Notes: generated by a model not told the origin, from the letters alone. A stretch of 64,000 nucleotides of DNA from Propionibacteriales bacterium (GCA_026392465.1 JAPLCA010000030.1:1-64000), one strand, 5' to 3'; counted from the stretch's first letter, positions 19,428-28,246 are shown. Program-made: numbers and translations.

Positions 19428-19670
19428 TCAGGCCGTGTCGCCGGGCAGCGGCGTGTCGTCCACCTGGATGTCGAACCGCATCCGCTTGCCGGTCACGGAC
19501 GTGACCGTGAGCGTCAGGCCGAAGCGGGTGTCGCCGTCGACGAGCGTGCAGCGCATGGTGCGGTCGACCTCGCCCACCAGACGTCCGGGACAGTCGATGC
19601 GGTCCGGCGCGCGGCCGTACTTCTCGCTCAGGCTGTCCATGACCTGCTGCTCGACCTGCCGCTCGGGCAT
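19428..19670 (-). pseudogene. DUF4333 protein lacking its signal/lipobox region
   Basis: About 80 residues of a DUF4333 domain: VEQQVMDSLSEKYG, IDCPGRLVGEVDRTMRCTLV and LTVTSVTGKRMRFDIQVDD. DUF4333 proteins are normally exported or lipoproteins with a signal sequence before the conserved VEQQV start. Here the frame upstream (RFGS, then RRGHRSP) has no signal or lipobox Cys, and homology stops at about 19680. The ATG at 19670 is the best remaining start but would leave a cytosolic fragment. The loss of the 5' end coincides with a truncated plus-strand frame beginning at the same point, which suggests a deletion scar. Confidence 0.6.
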
Positions 19671-19678
19671 GCTGCCGA

Positions 19679-19978
19679 ATCGGGGCGACCGGTGCCCACG
19701 TCGGGGGCGAGGTGTTCGCCGGCGCACGGATCGCCGGGGACCTCGAGGGCGGGCTCTTCGGCATCACCGCCCGTGGCACGGCCGAGGGCTGGGCCGGCGC
19801 GGGCGCCGGGGCCGACGGCGTGCTCGGCTACGATGACGGCGTCTTCCGGCTGAGCGGGTCCGGCGGAGCCGCCTGGGGGCTGGGTGGCAAGCTCGGGCTC
19901 GACCTCGAGGTCGACGTCCCGGAGCTCGTGGAGTCGCTCGACAGCGGGGTCACCGCCCTGCAGGAGCTGCTCCCGTGA
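19679..19978 (+). pseudogene. 5'-truncated fragment of a Gly/Ala-rich (WXG100/toxin-neighbourhood-like) protein
   Basis: The open frame reads ATGAHVGGEVFAGARIAG, EGGLFGITARGTAEGWAGAG and GGKLGLDLEVDVPELVESL, then stops at 19978. It has the look of the C-terminal end of a larger Gly/Ala-rich secreted or WXG100-associated protein, but I cannot name the family. There is no Shine-Dalgarno or natural N-terminus. The coding frame simply begins at about 19679, where the divergent DUF4333 gene also loses its 5' end. The downstream gene starts 46 nt later with its own ribosome-binding site. Confidence 0.5.
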
Positions 19979-20024
19979 CCATTCCCGCGACCGCCCGCGT
20001 GACCGCTCGAGGAGAGGACCGGCC

Positions 20025-20510
20025 GTGGCCCAGCTGCCCATCGACCTGACGTTGAGGCTGCCCGACCCCGCGTGGCTGGTGGCCGACCCCGCCGAGCTCG
20101 GCCTCCCCGGTGCGGCGTTCGCGGCCACCCGGCCCGAGCCCGGCGCCGTCTTCGCACCCCTGCTCACCGTGTCGGGCGGTCTGCGCGACGCCGCCGAGGA
20201 CGTGGCCGTGGTGGCCGACGAGTCCCTGGCCGTGTTCGCCGAGCAGGTCGAGGACGCCGAGGTCGTCGACCGGGTGACGTCGGGGACCCCGACGGCGCCC
20301 GGGGTCACCCAGGTGCTCGCCGGCCGGGCGCCGCTGCAGGGGCGTCAGCGTGAGGTGCGGCAGGCGCAGGTCGTGGCGACGGCTCCGACGAGGGACGCGG
20401 ACCGTCGCGCGGTCGTCGTCTTCACGCTGACCTGCCTCGCCGAGCAGCTCGCCATCCTCGGCCCCCAGCTCCAGTCGTTCGTGGCGTCGGCGCGCCCCGA
20501 GGGCGCCTGA
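20025..20510 (+). CDS. Conserved hypothetical protein
   Basis: A 161-residue soluble protein without recognised domain. It begins AQLPIDLTLRLPDPAWLVADP and holds a mixed alpha/beta region (VAVVADESLAVFAEQVEDAEVV, RRAVVVFTLTCLAEQLAILGP). The single Cys is not part of a motif. GTG 20025 has GGAGAGGA about 8 nt upstream. It follows the truncated Gly/Ala-rich fragment and probably belonged to the same operon. The pattern resembles small partner proteins encoded beside WXG100 or polymorphic-toxin genes; this is inference. Confidence 0.55.
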   Translation: MAQLPIDLTLRLPDPAWLVADPAELGLPGAAFAATRPEPGAVFAPLLTVSGGLRDAAEDVAVVADESLAVFAEQVEDAEVVDRVTSGTPTAPGVTQVLAGRAPLQGRQREVRQAQVVATAPTRDADRRAVVVFTLTCLAEQLAILGPQLQSFVASARPEGA

Positions 20511-20528
20511 GCGGTCGCCGCCCCCGCG

Positions 20529-21065
20529 TCAGCCCGGCGGGAGCACGCCGGTCAGCCAGAGCACCAGGACCACCAGTCCGCCGATGACGAGTCCGCCGAC
20601 CGCGATGCCGGCGAACACCAGCCCGACCAGCTCGGACGAACCGAGGGCCACGCGCAGACCCACCTGGCGCGCCGCGAGGGTGATGAGCTCGCGTCCCTCC
20701 TGGGGAGCGAAGCGCAGGTCGGCGACCTTGACGGGCATGCCGTGCTCGTCGAGCCCCCAGACCTTCTCGACCCCGAGCGCGATGGTGCGTCCCCGCTCGA
20801 CCGACGCGGAACCGGCCAGTGCCGGTGCTCCCGCGACCCAGTCGACACGGCGCACGACGTCGGTGATGGCGACGGCGTCACCGCGAGGTCGTACCTCGTG
20901 GATCACCGTCCGCTCGATCCCGGCCTGCCCGAGGACCGTCCGCCAGCGACGGTCGGCGAGGTCGAGCCGCAGGTCGAATCCGTCGTCGACGACGTCCACG
21001 ACGTACGGCGTGTCCTCGACCGCGTCCCGGACGGCCTGCAGGAGGAGGTCCATGGCGGGCGTCAT
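20529..21065 (-). CDS. Hypothetical protein with C-terminal membrane anchor
   Basis: A 178-residue protein: a soluble region (about residues 1-145; VVDVVDDGFDLRLDLADRRW, EVRPRGDAVAITDVVRRVDW) and one or two C-terminal helices (about 145-172, LVFAGIAVGGLVIGGLVVLV). It is convergent with the preceding gene, 18 nt apart. No known domain. Co-location with the damaged secretion-like genes suggests a membrane-associated accessory protein, but no function can be given. Confidence 0.6.
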   Translation of the reverse strand: MTPAMDLLLQAVRDAVEDTPYVVDVVDDGFDLRLDLADRRWRTVLGQAGIERTVIHEVRPRGDAVAITDVVRRVDWVAGAPALAGSASVERGRTIALGVEKVWGLDEHGMPVKVADLRFAPQEGRELITLAARQVGLRVALGSSELVGLVFAGIAVGGLVIGGLVVLVLWLTGVLPPG

Positions 21066-21092
21066 GCGCTGCTCCGGCTCATGGAGCCGATC

Positions 21093-21869
21093 CTAGGACG
21101 CCGTCGGCACCGACGCGGTCTGCCACCACGTGACCACGCGGTCCACGACCACGCCGGGGTGCTTCACCCAGCGCACGTGGTCCGTGCTGCCCCCGTCGGG
21201 CACGGCGTCGCGGGTGTAGACCCACCGGGTGACGGCGGCAGGGTCGAGGAACTGCTCCACGAAGCGCTTGTTGGCAGCGGACACCGCGTACGCGTCACCC
21301 TGCAGGTGCACGACGAGCGCGGGGGTGGTCACCGGCTCGCGCACCTCGAAGGGTGGGCCTCCCGTCCGGACGAAGCGCGCCCACTCGCGCATCAGCGTGC
21401 GCGCACCCGGTGCCCCGAAGGCCGGCTTCGGGAGGTGACCCAGCCCCTGCGTCACCAGTGGGATCGCCGACGCGAAGGCGAGCATGGGCAGGCCGCCGTA
21501 GGGGTAGAAGCGGTGGTGCGGGGTGGAGGCCCCCACCATCACCAGCCCGTCGGCGTGCACCGTGGTGTCGTCCCGCTGCTGGAGCCCGACCGCCAGCTGG
21601 GCGCCGAGGCTGTGTCCGAGCACCAGCACGGGGCGCGCGGGCTCGGCCCTGCGTGCAGCCCGGACTGCGTCGGCGAGGTCGTCGATCTCGTCGGCGTAGG
21701 ACCAGTCGTCCGCCCGCGACGCCGTCCGCCCGTCGGGCTCGAACCCACGCCGGCCGAGCGCCTGCGCCGACCAGCCGACGTCCTCGAACGCCGCCACCAG
21801 CGGTCGGTAGAAGCGGGACGGGACCGCCATGGCGGGGGAGACGAGGACGTGCGGGTTCACGTCGTCCAT
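21093..21869 (-). CDS. Alpha/beta hydrolase
   Basis: A 258-residue hydrolase. Nucleophile elbow GHSLG (about residues 85-89, Ser nucleophile), acidic residue near LQGDAYAV and a late His in STDHVRWVKHPGV. The N-terminal LVSPAMAVPSRFYRPLVAAF is the oxyanion-hole strand seen in serine aminopeptidase/lysophospholipase-like members. There is no signal peptide, so it is cytoplasmic. Substrate unknown. It lies 34 nt downstream of rskA on the same strand and could be expressed with the sigK-rskA pair. Confidence 0.78.
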   Translation of the reverse strand: MDDVNPHVLVSPAMAVPSRFYRPLVAAFEDVGWSAQALGRRGFEPDGRTASRADDWSYADEIDDLADAVRAARRAEPARPVLVLGHSLGAQLAVGLQQRDDTTVHADGLVMVGASTPHHRFYPYGGLPMLAFASAIPLVTQGLGHLPKPAFGAPGARTLMREWARFVRTGGPPFEVREPVTTPALVVHLQGDAYAVSAANKRFVEQFLDPAAVTRWVYTRDAVPDGGSTDHVRWVKHPGVVVDRVVTWWQTASVPTAS

Positions 21870-21903
21870 GGTCGCGCAGGTGTCCGGCGGGTCGGCCGAG
21901 GGG

Positions 21904-22608
21904 TCAGGCCGGCATCGCGGCGACCGGATCGGTCGTCGGGGCCGGCGAGCCGCCGTCGGGCTCGACCGTCACCGCGAAGGCGTCGCTGCCCGCGATGTCC
22001 TGGGCGTAGAGCATGCCGGCACCGCTGCCGAGCACGCCCAGCGACCGCGGCACACCGTCGTGCATCGCCCACACCTGGTAGACGTGCCCGTCGTCGAGCT
22101 GCTTGAGGTCCGAGCCCATCACGACGGCGGCGTCGTGCGAGGGGGACGCGACGACGCGCATGGTGCCGCCGGTGCGGACCTTCCCGTCGAGCATGGTCGC
22201 GTCGCCGGCCACCATGACCGCGCTGATCCGCGCGGAGTCGGCCTGCAGGTCGTCGGCTCTGTTGTGCTCGGAGACGTAGCCACCGATCGCACCGGCGGCC
22301 ACGAGGACGGACGCGGCGACCAGGAGCCGAGGACCGGCGCGGCGGATGCGGCCCCGCTGGGCGAGCGTCGTGACGACCGGGCGCTCCTGCGCGGTCGCGC
22401 TGACCTCGGACAGCAGACGCGCGCGGAGCGCGGGCGGCGGCGTGTCGGCCTCGGCCTCGGCGAGGCGCAGCGCCGTGAGGTGGAATCCGCGCAGCTCCTG
22501 GCGGCACTCGGCGCACTGGTCGAGGTGTCCCTCGAACCGGGCCCGCTCGTGCGGGTCGAGCGCGTCGAGTGCGTAGGGCGCGGCGAGGGTGTGCAGATCG
22601 TGCGTCAT
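21904..22608 (-). CDS. rskA: RskA-type anti-sigma factor
   Basis: A 234-residue membrane anti-sigma factor. The N-terminal zinc-binding anti-sigma motif is HLDQCAECRQEL (His-x3-Cys-x2-Cys, about residues 28-39). A helix at about 94-110 anchors it, and an extracytoplasmic RskA C-terminal domain follows (VYQVWAMHDGVPRSLGVLG). It would hold the adjacent ECF sigma factor inactive until cleaved by membrane proteases. Its start overlaps the sigK stop by 4 nt (ATGA), the usual coupled arrangement. Confidence 0.92.
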   Translation of the reverse strand: MTHDLHTLAAPYALDALDPHERARFEGHLDQCAECRQELRGFHLTALRLAEAEADTPPPALRARLLSEVSATAQERPVVTTLAQRGRIRRAGPRLLVAASVLVAAGAIGGYVSEHNRADDLQADSARISAVMVAGDATMLDGKVRTGGTMRVVASPSHDAAVVMGSDLKQLDDGHVYQVWAMHDGVPRSLGVLGSGAGMLYAQDIAGSDAFAVTVEPDGGSPAPTTDPVAAMPA

Positions 22609-23201
22609 GAGACCTCCACTCCCATGCAGTCACGCAGACGGACGAGTCCGTCGCGCATGCGCGTCTTGACGGTGGCAGGGTTGGCGCCGAGCACCTGTGC
22701 CACCTCGGCGTACGTGTATCCCTGGTAGTAGGCGAGGTTCACGGACTCGCGCTGCAGCTCGGTCAGGCCCTCGAGACAGCGCCGCACCTGCTCGTGCTCC
22801 AGACGGACGGTCACCGTCTCCAGCACCTGGTCGTGGTCGACGCCGGGCGACCAGTCATAGCTGTTCTCCCGGTTGGTCGCCGCCTGGTCGTGACGCACTG
22901 CGTCGACGGCCCGGCGGTGCGCCAGGGTGAGCACCCAGCTCTTGGCGGTCCCGCGGGCGGGATCGAACCTGGCGGCGGTCTGCCAGACCTGGAGGAACAC
23001 CTCCTGGGCCACCTCCTCGGCGCGCGCGGGGTCGCGGATGACGCGACGGGCCATGCCGAAGACCGTGGCACCGAGGGCGTCGTAGAGCGCCGCGAACGCG
23101 CTCTCGTCGCCGCGGGCGACGCGGACGAGCAGGTCGTCGGGGTCGACCGCGGGCGCGGTCTCCGGAACCGCGGCCAGGCGATCGGCTGCTGACTGGCTCA
23201 T
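22605..23201 (-). CDS. sigK: ECF RNA polymerase sigma factor, SigK type
   Basis: A 198-residue ECF sigma factor. Region 2 spans about residues 25-95 (ARGDESAFAALYDALGATVF, RDPARAEEVAQEVFLQVW, TLAHRRAVDAVRHDQA) and region 4 about 135-190 (LTELQRESVNLAYYQGYTYA, LGANPATVKTRMRDGLVRL). The pairing with a RskA-type zinc anti-sigma factor points to the SigK group. ATG 23201 is preferred over the upstream in-frame start at 23237 because AAGGAG precedes it by 6 nt. Confidence 0.92.
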   Translation of the reverse strand: MSQSAADRLAAVPETAPAVDPDDLLVRVARGDESAFAALYDALGATVFGMARRVIRDPARAEEVAQEVFLQVWQTAARFDPARGTAKSWVLTLAHRRAVDAVRHDQAATNRENSYDWSPGVDHDQVLETVTVRLEHEQVRRCLEGLTELQRESVNLAYYQGYTYAEVAQVLGANPATVKTRMRDGLVRLRDCMGVEVS

Positions 23202-23352
23202 GCGCGACTCCTTCCCGAACAAGCTTCTACGGGCCATTCGCGGCTGCCTCCGGGGTGGATGGGTCGAGCGGGGAAGAGTTCTCGGTCACATCCTAGGGAG
23301 CGCCTCCCATCCTCCGGCTGCAGCCTCAGGGCCGCTGTGTCACGGTGGCCAG

Positions 23353-24036
23353 ATGAGCGAGGAACCGCGCGAGCCGCGGCTGGACGTCATCCACCGTCCG
23401 GACCACCCGCGGGCCGTGGCGCTGGTCCTGCACGGCGGTCAGCAGCGCAGCACGCAGCCCGTGCGCAACCGCAACGCGAGCTGGTGGCGCATGCTGCTGG
23501 TCGCCAAGGCGCTTCGGCCGGTGGCCCGTCGCGAGCAGCTGGCCGTGCACCTCCTGCAGCACCGGGTGCGTGGCTGGAACGACGACCGCGACCCGTCGCC
23601 CGTGCGAGACGCCCGGTGGGCGCTCGACCGGCTGCGTGAGCAGCACGGCGACCTGCCGGTGGTCCTCGTCGGTCACTCGATGGGCGGACGCACCGCGTGC
23701 CGCACGGCGGACGACTCCTCGGTCGTCGGCGTCGTCGGCCTCGCGCCGTGGCTGCCCGCCGGCGAGCCGCACCGCGCGCTCGCCGGGCGGGCGCTGCACG
23801 TGCTGCACGGACCACACGACCGGTGGACCTCCGCCGCCCTGAGCCGGACCTTCGTCGAGCGCTGCCGTCCGATCGCGACGGAGGCGACGTGGACGGCGCT
23901 CCCGGGCGCGGGGCACTACATGCTGCGCCAGGTGTCGGCCTGGAACGGCTTCGTGGAAGACTCGACCCTGCGGATCCTCGGCGTCGACGCGCGGGAGGCC
24001 CGCGACACCGACGAGCCGACCAGAGGACCAGCCTGA
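23353..24036 (+). CDS. Alpha/beta hydrolase (dienelactone-hydrolase-like)
   Basis: A 227-residue serine hydrolase. LVLHGGQQRST marks the oxyanion strand, GHSMGGRTA (about residues 111-119) the nucleophile elbow, HGPHDRWTS the acidic loop, and ALPGAGHYMLRQ the catalytic His. Cytoplasmic. Divergent from sigK with a 151-nt gap that must hold both promoters. Two small membrane-protein genes follow on the same strand within 1-2 nt, so this is probably a three-gene operon. Substrate unknown. Confidence 0.78.
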   Translation: MSEEPREPRLDVIHRPDHPRAVALVLHGGQQRSTQPVRNRNASWWRMLLVAKALRPVARREQLAVHLLQHRVRGWNDDRDPSPVRDARWALDRLREQHGDLPVVLVGHSMGGRTACRTADDSSVVGVVGLAPWLPAGEPHRALAGRALHVLHGPHDRWTSAALSRTFVERCRPIATEATWTALPGAGHYMLRQVSAWNGFVEDSTLRILGVDAREARDTDEPTRGPA

Positions 24037-24037
24037 C

Positions 24038-24403
24038 GTGACCGACACGATCGCCTACGGCGTCGCCCTGCTGGCGCTGCTGGTGGCCGTGTTCGCGGCG
24101 ACGCACACCGTGCGGGACGCCCCGTTCGGGAACCCGCTCTTCTACGCGGTGTCGGTGCTGGAGCTGGTCCTGCTCGTCGTCATGGTCGGCGGCTTCGTGG
24201 CGCTCGCGCAGACCGACCGCGACGTCTCGGGCGGCCTGTACGTGTCGTACTGGCTCACGGTGGTGGTCCTGCCGCCGGCCGCGGTGCTGTGGGGGATCGC
24301 CGAGAAGAGCCGGTGGGGCACCGGCGTCGTCGTCGTGGCACTGCTCACCGTCGCCGCCCTGATGGTGCGGCTGCTCGGGATCTGGAAGGGGACCTATGTC
24401 TGA
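24038..24403 (+). CDS. Small four-helix membrane protein
   Basis: A 121-residue integral membrane protein with about four helices (residues 7-25, 36-58, 70-88, 96-115) and short loops. No motif that I recognise. It begins with GTG 1 nt after the hydrolase stop, and its end overlaps the next membrane-protein gene by 8 nt, so the two are coupled. Function unknown. Confidence 0.68.
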   Translation: MTDTIAYGVALLALLVAVFAATHTVRDAPFGNPLFYAVSVLELVLLVVMVGGFVALAQTDRDVSGGLYVSYWLTVVVLPPAAVLWGIAEKSRWGTGVVVVALLTVAALMVRLLGIWKGTYV

Positions 24404-24812
24404 GCACGCCTCCTCCGAGGACGCCGCCGCCGGCCGGACCTCGACCGGACCGGGCCGGGCGCTCGTGGCGGTCTACGCGGTCTTCGCGATCGCTGCGACG
24501 GCGCGCTCGGTCTACCAGCTGGTCGTCAAGGCCGACGAGGCGCCCGTGGCGTACGCCCTCTCGGCGCTCGCCGGCGTCGTCTACGTCCTCGCGACCTACG
24601 CTCTCGCCACCGACCGGCACCGCCTCGCCGTGGGAGCCGTGCTGTTCGAGCTGGTGGGCGTGCTCGGGGTCGGGCTGCTGACGCTCCTCGACGGCGGGCT
24701 GTTCCCGGACGCGACGGTGTGGTCGGACTTCGGCGCCGGGTACGGCTACGTGCCGCTCGTGCTGCCGTTCGTCGGGCTGTGGTGGCTGCACCGCACGCGC
24801 GGCCCGGCCTGA
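24396..24812 (+). CDS. Small integral membrane protein
   Basis: A 138-residue protein with a Ser/Thr-rich cytoplasmic N-terminus and four predicted helices (about residues 22-42, 52-70, 80-98, 112-130). The sequence VYAVFAIAATARSVYQLVVK, and later YGYVPLVLPFVGLWWLHRTR, match a widespread uncharacterised actinobacterial membrane family. It ends 4 nt before the convergent cysG stop. Function unknown. Confidence 0.7.
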   Translation: MSEHASSEDAAAGRTSTGPGRALVAVYAVFAIAATARSVYQLVVKADEAPVAYALSALAGVVYVLATYALATDRHRLAVGAVLFELVGVLGVGLLTLLDGGLFPDATVWSDFGAGYGYVPLVLPFVGLWWLHRTRGPA

Positions 24813-24816
24813 GTCG

Positions 24817-25998
24817 TCAGCGCCAGGCGGGGGAGAGGCGCACGACCTCGCCCACCACGGTGACGGCGGGGGAGCCCACGCCGACCTCGACGCAGCGGTC
24901 GGCGATCGTGGCCAGCGTGCCCACGGTGACCCGCTGGTCCGGGGTGCAGCCGCGCTCCACCACGGCGACGGGCGAGCTCTCGGGGTGTCCTGCGGCGACG
25001 AGGGTCGCCGCGCTCTGGGCGAGACGGCGCACACCCATCAGCATGACGATGGTGTGGTCCGGCGACGCGGGGAGGTCGCCGAGCTCGTCGTGCGCGGTGA
25101 CGACGCTGAAGCCGGTCGCGACGCCTCGGTGGGTCACGGGGATGCCGGCAGCCGCCGGGACGGCGATCGCGCTCGTGACGCCGGGGACGACCTCGACGGG
25201 CACCCCGGCCGCCTCGCAGGCCTGACGCTCCTCGCCGCCGCGCCCGAGCACGTACGGGTCGCCGCCCTTCAGCCGGACGACGAGCTTGCCCGCGAGGGCC
25301 CGGTCCACGAGGATCCGGTTGATCTCGTCCTGCGGCACCGGGTGGTGGTCGGGCAGCTTGCCGACGTCGACCACCTCCACGTCGGGCGCGAGCTCGTCGA
25401 GGGCGTCCAGCGGCGCGAGCCGGTCGACGACGACGACGTCGGCCTCGGCCAGCAGCCGTCGGCCGCGCGTCGTCAGCAGGTCGGCGTCACCCGGTCCGCC
25501 GCCCACCAGGGCGACCGATCCCTCGGGGTGGTGGGTCCGGTGCCGCAGCGGCAGGTCACCGGACTGCAGGGCCGCGGCGACGGCGTCGCGCAGCACCGAG
25601 GCGCGGCGCGCGTCGCCCCCGCCGCTCACCGCGACGTGCACGTCGTCGACGGACGCGACGGCCGGCATCCATGCCGTCGCGTGGTCGGGATCGCCACCCT
25701 TGAGGCACCAGACCCGCGCCTGCTCCGCGTCGGCGGCCACCTGGTCGTCGACCGCGCTGTCGGTGGCGGTCTGCACCAGCCAGGCACCGTCGAGGTCGCC
25801 GGTGCGGTACCCGCGCTCGAGCCAGGTCAGGCGGCCGAGGCCGGCGAGCTCCCGGATGCGGGCGCTCACCTCCGGGGCGACCACCACGACGTCCGCGTCG
25901 GCACCCAGCAGGGCGTGGACGCGGCGCGAGGCGACCGTGCCACCGCCGACCACCACGACGCGGCGGCCCTCAGGACGCAGGGTGAGGGGGAGAGGCAC
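24817..25998 (-). CDS. cysG: Siroheme synthase, CysG-type (dehydrogenase/ferrochelatase plus uroporphyrinogen-III methyltransferase)
   Basis: A 393-residue two-domain enzyme supplying siroheme for sulfite reductase. The N-terminal half (about 1-150) is the precorrin-2 dehydrogenase/ferrochelatase fold (VVVVGGGTVASRRVHALL, AVSGGGDARRASVLRD). The C-terminal half (about 160-393) is SUMT (VALVGGGPGDADLLTTRG, RLKGGDPYVLGRGGEE, GVTSAIAVPAAAGIPVTHRG). GTG 25998 starts 2 nt after the cysN stop. Last gene of cysH-cysD-cysN-cysG. Sulfite reductase itself is not in the window. Confidence 0.92.
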   Translation of the reverse strand: MPLPLTLRPEGRRVVVVGGGTVASRRVHALLGADADVVVVAPEVSARIRELAGLGRLTWLERGYRTGDLDGAWLVQTATDSAVDDQVAADAEQARVWCLKGGDPDHATAWMPAVASVDDVHVAVSGGGDARRASVLRDAVAAALQSGDLPLRHRTHHPEGSVALVGGGPGDADLLTTRGRRLLAEADVVVVDRLAPLDALDELAPDVEVVDVGKLPDHHPVPQDEINRILVDRALAGKLVVRLKGGDPYVLGRGGEERQACEAAGVPVEVVPGVTSAIAVPAAAGIPVTHRGVATGFSVVTAHDELGDLPASPDHTIVMLMGVRRLAQSAATLVAAGHPESSPVAVVERGCTPDQRVTVGTLATIADRCVEVGVGSPAVTVVGEVVRLSPAWR

Positions 25999-26000
25999 GC

Positions 26001-27308
26001 TCAGACCGTAGCGGTCGCGAGCAGCGCGTCGCCCACCATGCCCGCGGCGAGCGTCGTGCCGTCCTGGCCGTCGACCAGCAGGAACGAGCCGCCCGCGCGG
26101 GCGTGCAGGTACTCCTCGGCCGCGATGGGGGAGGCCAGACGCAGCGTGACGTGACCGATGTCGTTGAGCTCGAGGGAGTCCGCGGGCTCGAGCCTCGCGG
26201 CGTCGAGGTCGAGGCGTCCCTTGATCTCGGTCACCATCGCCTGCACGGTCCGGGTGCCGTGCTTGAGCAGCACCTTCGTGCGGCCCGCGAGCCGGTGGTC
26301 CGCGAGCCACGCGATCGTGCCCTCGACGTCCTGGGTGACCGCCGGGACGCTCCGCGAGGTCACAATCAGGTCACCGCGCGAGACGTCGACGTCGTCGGCC
26401 AACCGCAGCGTGACCGACTGGGGCGCGAACGCGACGTCGAGCTCGCCGTCGGCGGTGTCGATGCCCGCGACGGTGCTCGTGCGTCCGCTCGGCAGGACCG
26501 TGACGGGATCGCCCGGGCGCACGAGGCCGGACGCGATCTGCCCGGCGTAGCCGCGGTAGTCACGGTGCTCGTCGCCGGCCGCGGCCTGCGGGCGGATGAC
26601 CAGCTGCACGGGGAAGCGCAGCGGCTCGGAGTGCGGCTCGCCCGCCGGCGCGAGGGTCTCGAGGAACGTGAGGACGCTCGGCCCCTCGTACCAGGGCGTG
26701 CGGGCGGACGCCTCCACGACGTTGTCGCCGTCGAGGGCGGACACGGGGATGGTCGTCACGTCGGTCAGCCCGAGCGACGTGGCCACCCCGAGCACCTCGG
26801 ACGCGACCCGGTCGTACGTGGCCTCGTCGAAGTCGACCAGGTCGATCTTGTTGACCACGACGACGACGTGCGGCACCCGCAGCAGCGAGGCGACGGCGAG
26901 GTGGCGTCGGGTCTGCTCCTGCACGCCCTTGCGGGCGTCGACGAGCAGCACGATGACGTCGGCCGTGCTGGCCCCGGTGACGGTGTTGCGCGTGTACTGC
27001 ACGTGTCCGGGGCAGTCGGCGAGGATGAACGACCGCTCGGCGGTCGCGAAGTAGCGGTAGGCGACGTCGATCGTGATGCCCTGCTCCCGCTCGGACCGCA
27101 GCCCGTCGGTGAGCAGCGCGAGGTCGGCCGACGCGAGCCCCCGGTCGCGGCTGACCCGCTCGACCGCGTCGAACTGGTCGGCCAGCACCGACTTGGAGTC
27201 GTAGAGCAGGCGGCCGACGAGGGTGGACTTGCCGTCGTCGACGGAGCCGGCGGTGGCCAGCCTGAGCAGCGTCCTGGTGGGCGACGTCGTGGTGGGCAGC
27301 GTGGCCAT
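26001..27308 (-). CDS. cysN: Sulfate adenylyltransferase subunit 1 (GTPase)
   Basis: A 435-residue EF-Tu-like GTPase that drives APS formation by CysD. G1 GSVDDGKST (about residues 17-25), G2 region EREQGITIDVAYRYF, G3 DCPGH and G4 NKID are intact, followed by beta-barrel domains. The chain ends at about 435 with no fused CysC kinase. ATG 27308 overlaps the cysD stop by 1 nt (TGATG). No separate cysC lies nearby, which fits direct reduction of APS by the iron-sulfur CysH here. Confidence 0.95.
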   Translation of the reverse strand: MATLPTTTSPTRTLLRLATAGSVDDGKSTLVGRLLYDSKSVLADQFDAVERVSRDRGLASADLALLTDGLRSEREQGITIDVAYRYFATAERSFILADCPGHVQYTRNTVTGASTADVIVLLVDARKGVQEQTRRHLAVASLLRVPHVVVVVNKIDLVDFDEATYDRVASEVLGVATSLGLTDVTTIPVSALDGDNVVEASARTPWYEGPSVLTFLETLAPAGEPHSEPLRFPVQLVIRPQAAAGDEHRDYRGYAGQIASGLVRPGDPVTVLPSGRTSTVAGIDTADGELDVAFAPQSVTLRLADDVDVSRGDLIVTSRSVPAVTQDVEGTIAWLADHRLAGRTKVLLKHGTRTVQAMVTEIKGRLDLDAARLEPADSLELNDIGHVTLRLASPIAAEEYLHARAGGSFLLVDGQDGTTLAAGMVGDALLATATV

Positions 27309-28246
27309 CAGAAGTACCCCTCCTTCTTCCGGTCCTCCATGGCTGCCTCGGACGCGCGGTCGTCGGCACGGGTGGCGCCCCGCTCGGTCAGCCGCGTGGC
27401 CGCCACCTCCACGACGACGTCCTCGACCGTCGCGGCGTCGCTCTCGACTGCTCCGGTGCACGACATGTCGCCGACCGTGCGGTAGCGGACCAGGCGACGC
27501 TCGACGGACTCGCCGGGACGCGGCTGGGAGACCTCGGTGACCGCGACGAGCATGCCGTCGCGCTCGAACACGTCACGCTCGTGCGCGTAATACAGCGGGG
27601 GGAGCTCGATGCCCTCGGCGGCGATGTACTGCCACACGTCGAGCTCGGTCCAGTTGCTCAGCGGGAAGACCCGTACGTGCTCGCCGGGGCGGTGCCGGCC
27701 GTTGTAGAGGTTCCACAGCTCGGGCCGCTGGTTGCGCGGGTCCCACTGGCCGAACTCGTCGCGCAGGCTGAACACGCGCTCCTTGGCGCGGGCCTTCTCC
27801 TCATCACGTCGACCGCCACCGAAGACGGCGTCGAACTTGTGGTCGGTGATGCCGTCGAGCAGCGGCTGGGTCTGCAGCTGGTTGCGGGTGCCGTCGCTGC
27901 GCTCACGCAGCCGGCCGTCGTCGAGGTAGTCCTGCACGGACGCGACCACGAGCCGCAGGCCGAGCCGCTCGACGGTGGCGTCGCGGAACGCGAGCACCTC
28001 GGGGAAGTTGTGCCCGGTGTCGACGTGCATGACGGGGAAGGGCACCGGCGCGGGCCAGAAGGCCTTCGTCGCCAGGTGCAGCATCACCACGGAGTCCTTG
28101 CCGCCGGAGAACAGGAGCACGGGACGCTCGAACTCCGCAGCGACCTCGCGGATGATGTGGATCGCCTCCGACTCCAGCCAGGCGAGCTGGTCGAGCCGGT
28201 AGGTCGGGCGCTCGGCGGTGCCGGGCGCGTCGTCGACGACGGTCAT
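27308..28246 (-). CDS. cysD: Sulfate adenylyltransferase subunit 2
   Basis: A 312-residue ATP-sulfurylase subunit of the PP-loop family. It shows LESEAIHIIREVAAEFERP, the PP-loop SGGKDSVVMLHLA (about residues 47-59), MHVDTGHNFPEV, and RRDEEKARAKERVFSLRDEF. It adenylates sulfate together with CysN. ATG 28246 has AAGGA 5 nt upstream; an alternative GTG at 28282 would overlap the cysH stop by GTGA and add 12 residues. Either way it is tightly coupled to cysH and cysN. Confidence 0.95.
   Translation of the reverse strand: MTVVDDAPGTAERPTYRLDQLAWLESEAIHIIREVAAEFERPVLLFSGGKDSVVMLHLATKAFWPAPVPFPVMHVDTGHNFPEVLAFRDATVERLGLRLVVASVQDYLDDGRLRERSDGTRNQLQTQPLLDGITDHKFDAVFGGGRRDEEKARAKERVFSLRDEFGQWDPRNQRPELWNLYNGRHRPGEHVRVFPLSNWTELDVWQYIAAEGIELPPLYYAHERDVFERDGMLVAVTEVSQPRPGESVERRLVRYRTVGDMSCTGAVESDAATVEDVVVEVAATRLTERGATRADDRASEAAMEDRKKEGYF

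Noticed and set aside
19679-21065. Intact ESX/WXG100 secretion system
   Set aside because: Only fragments and accessory-like proteins are seen. No EccC ATPase or WXG100 pair is in the window.
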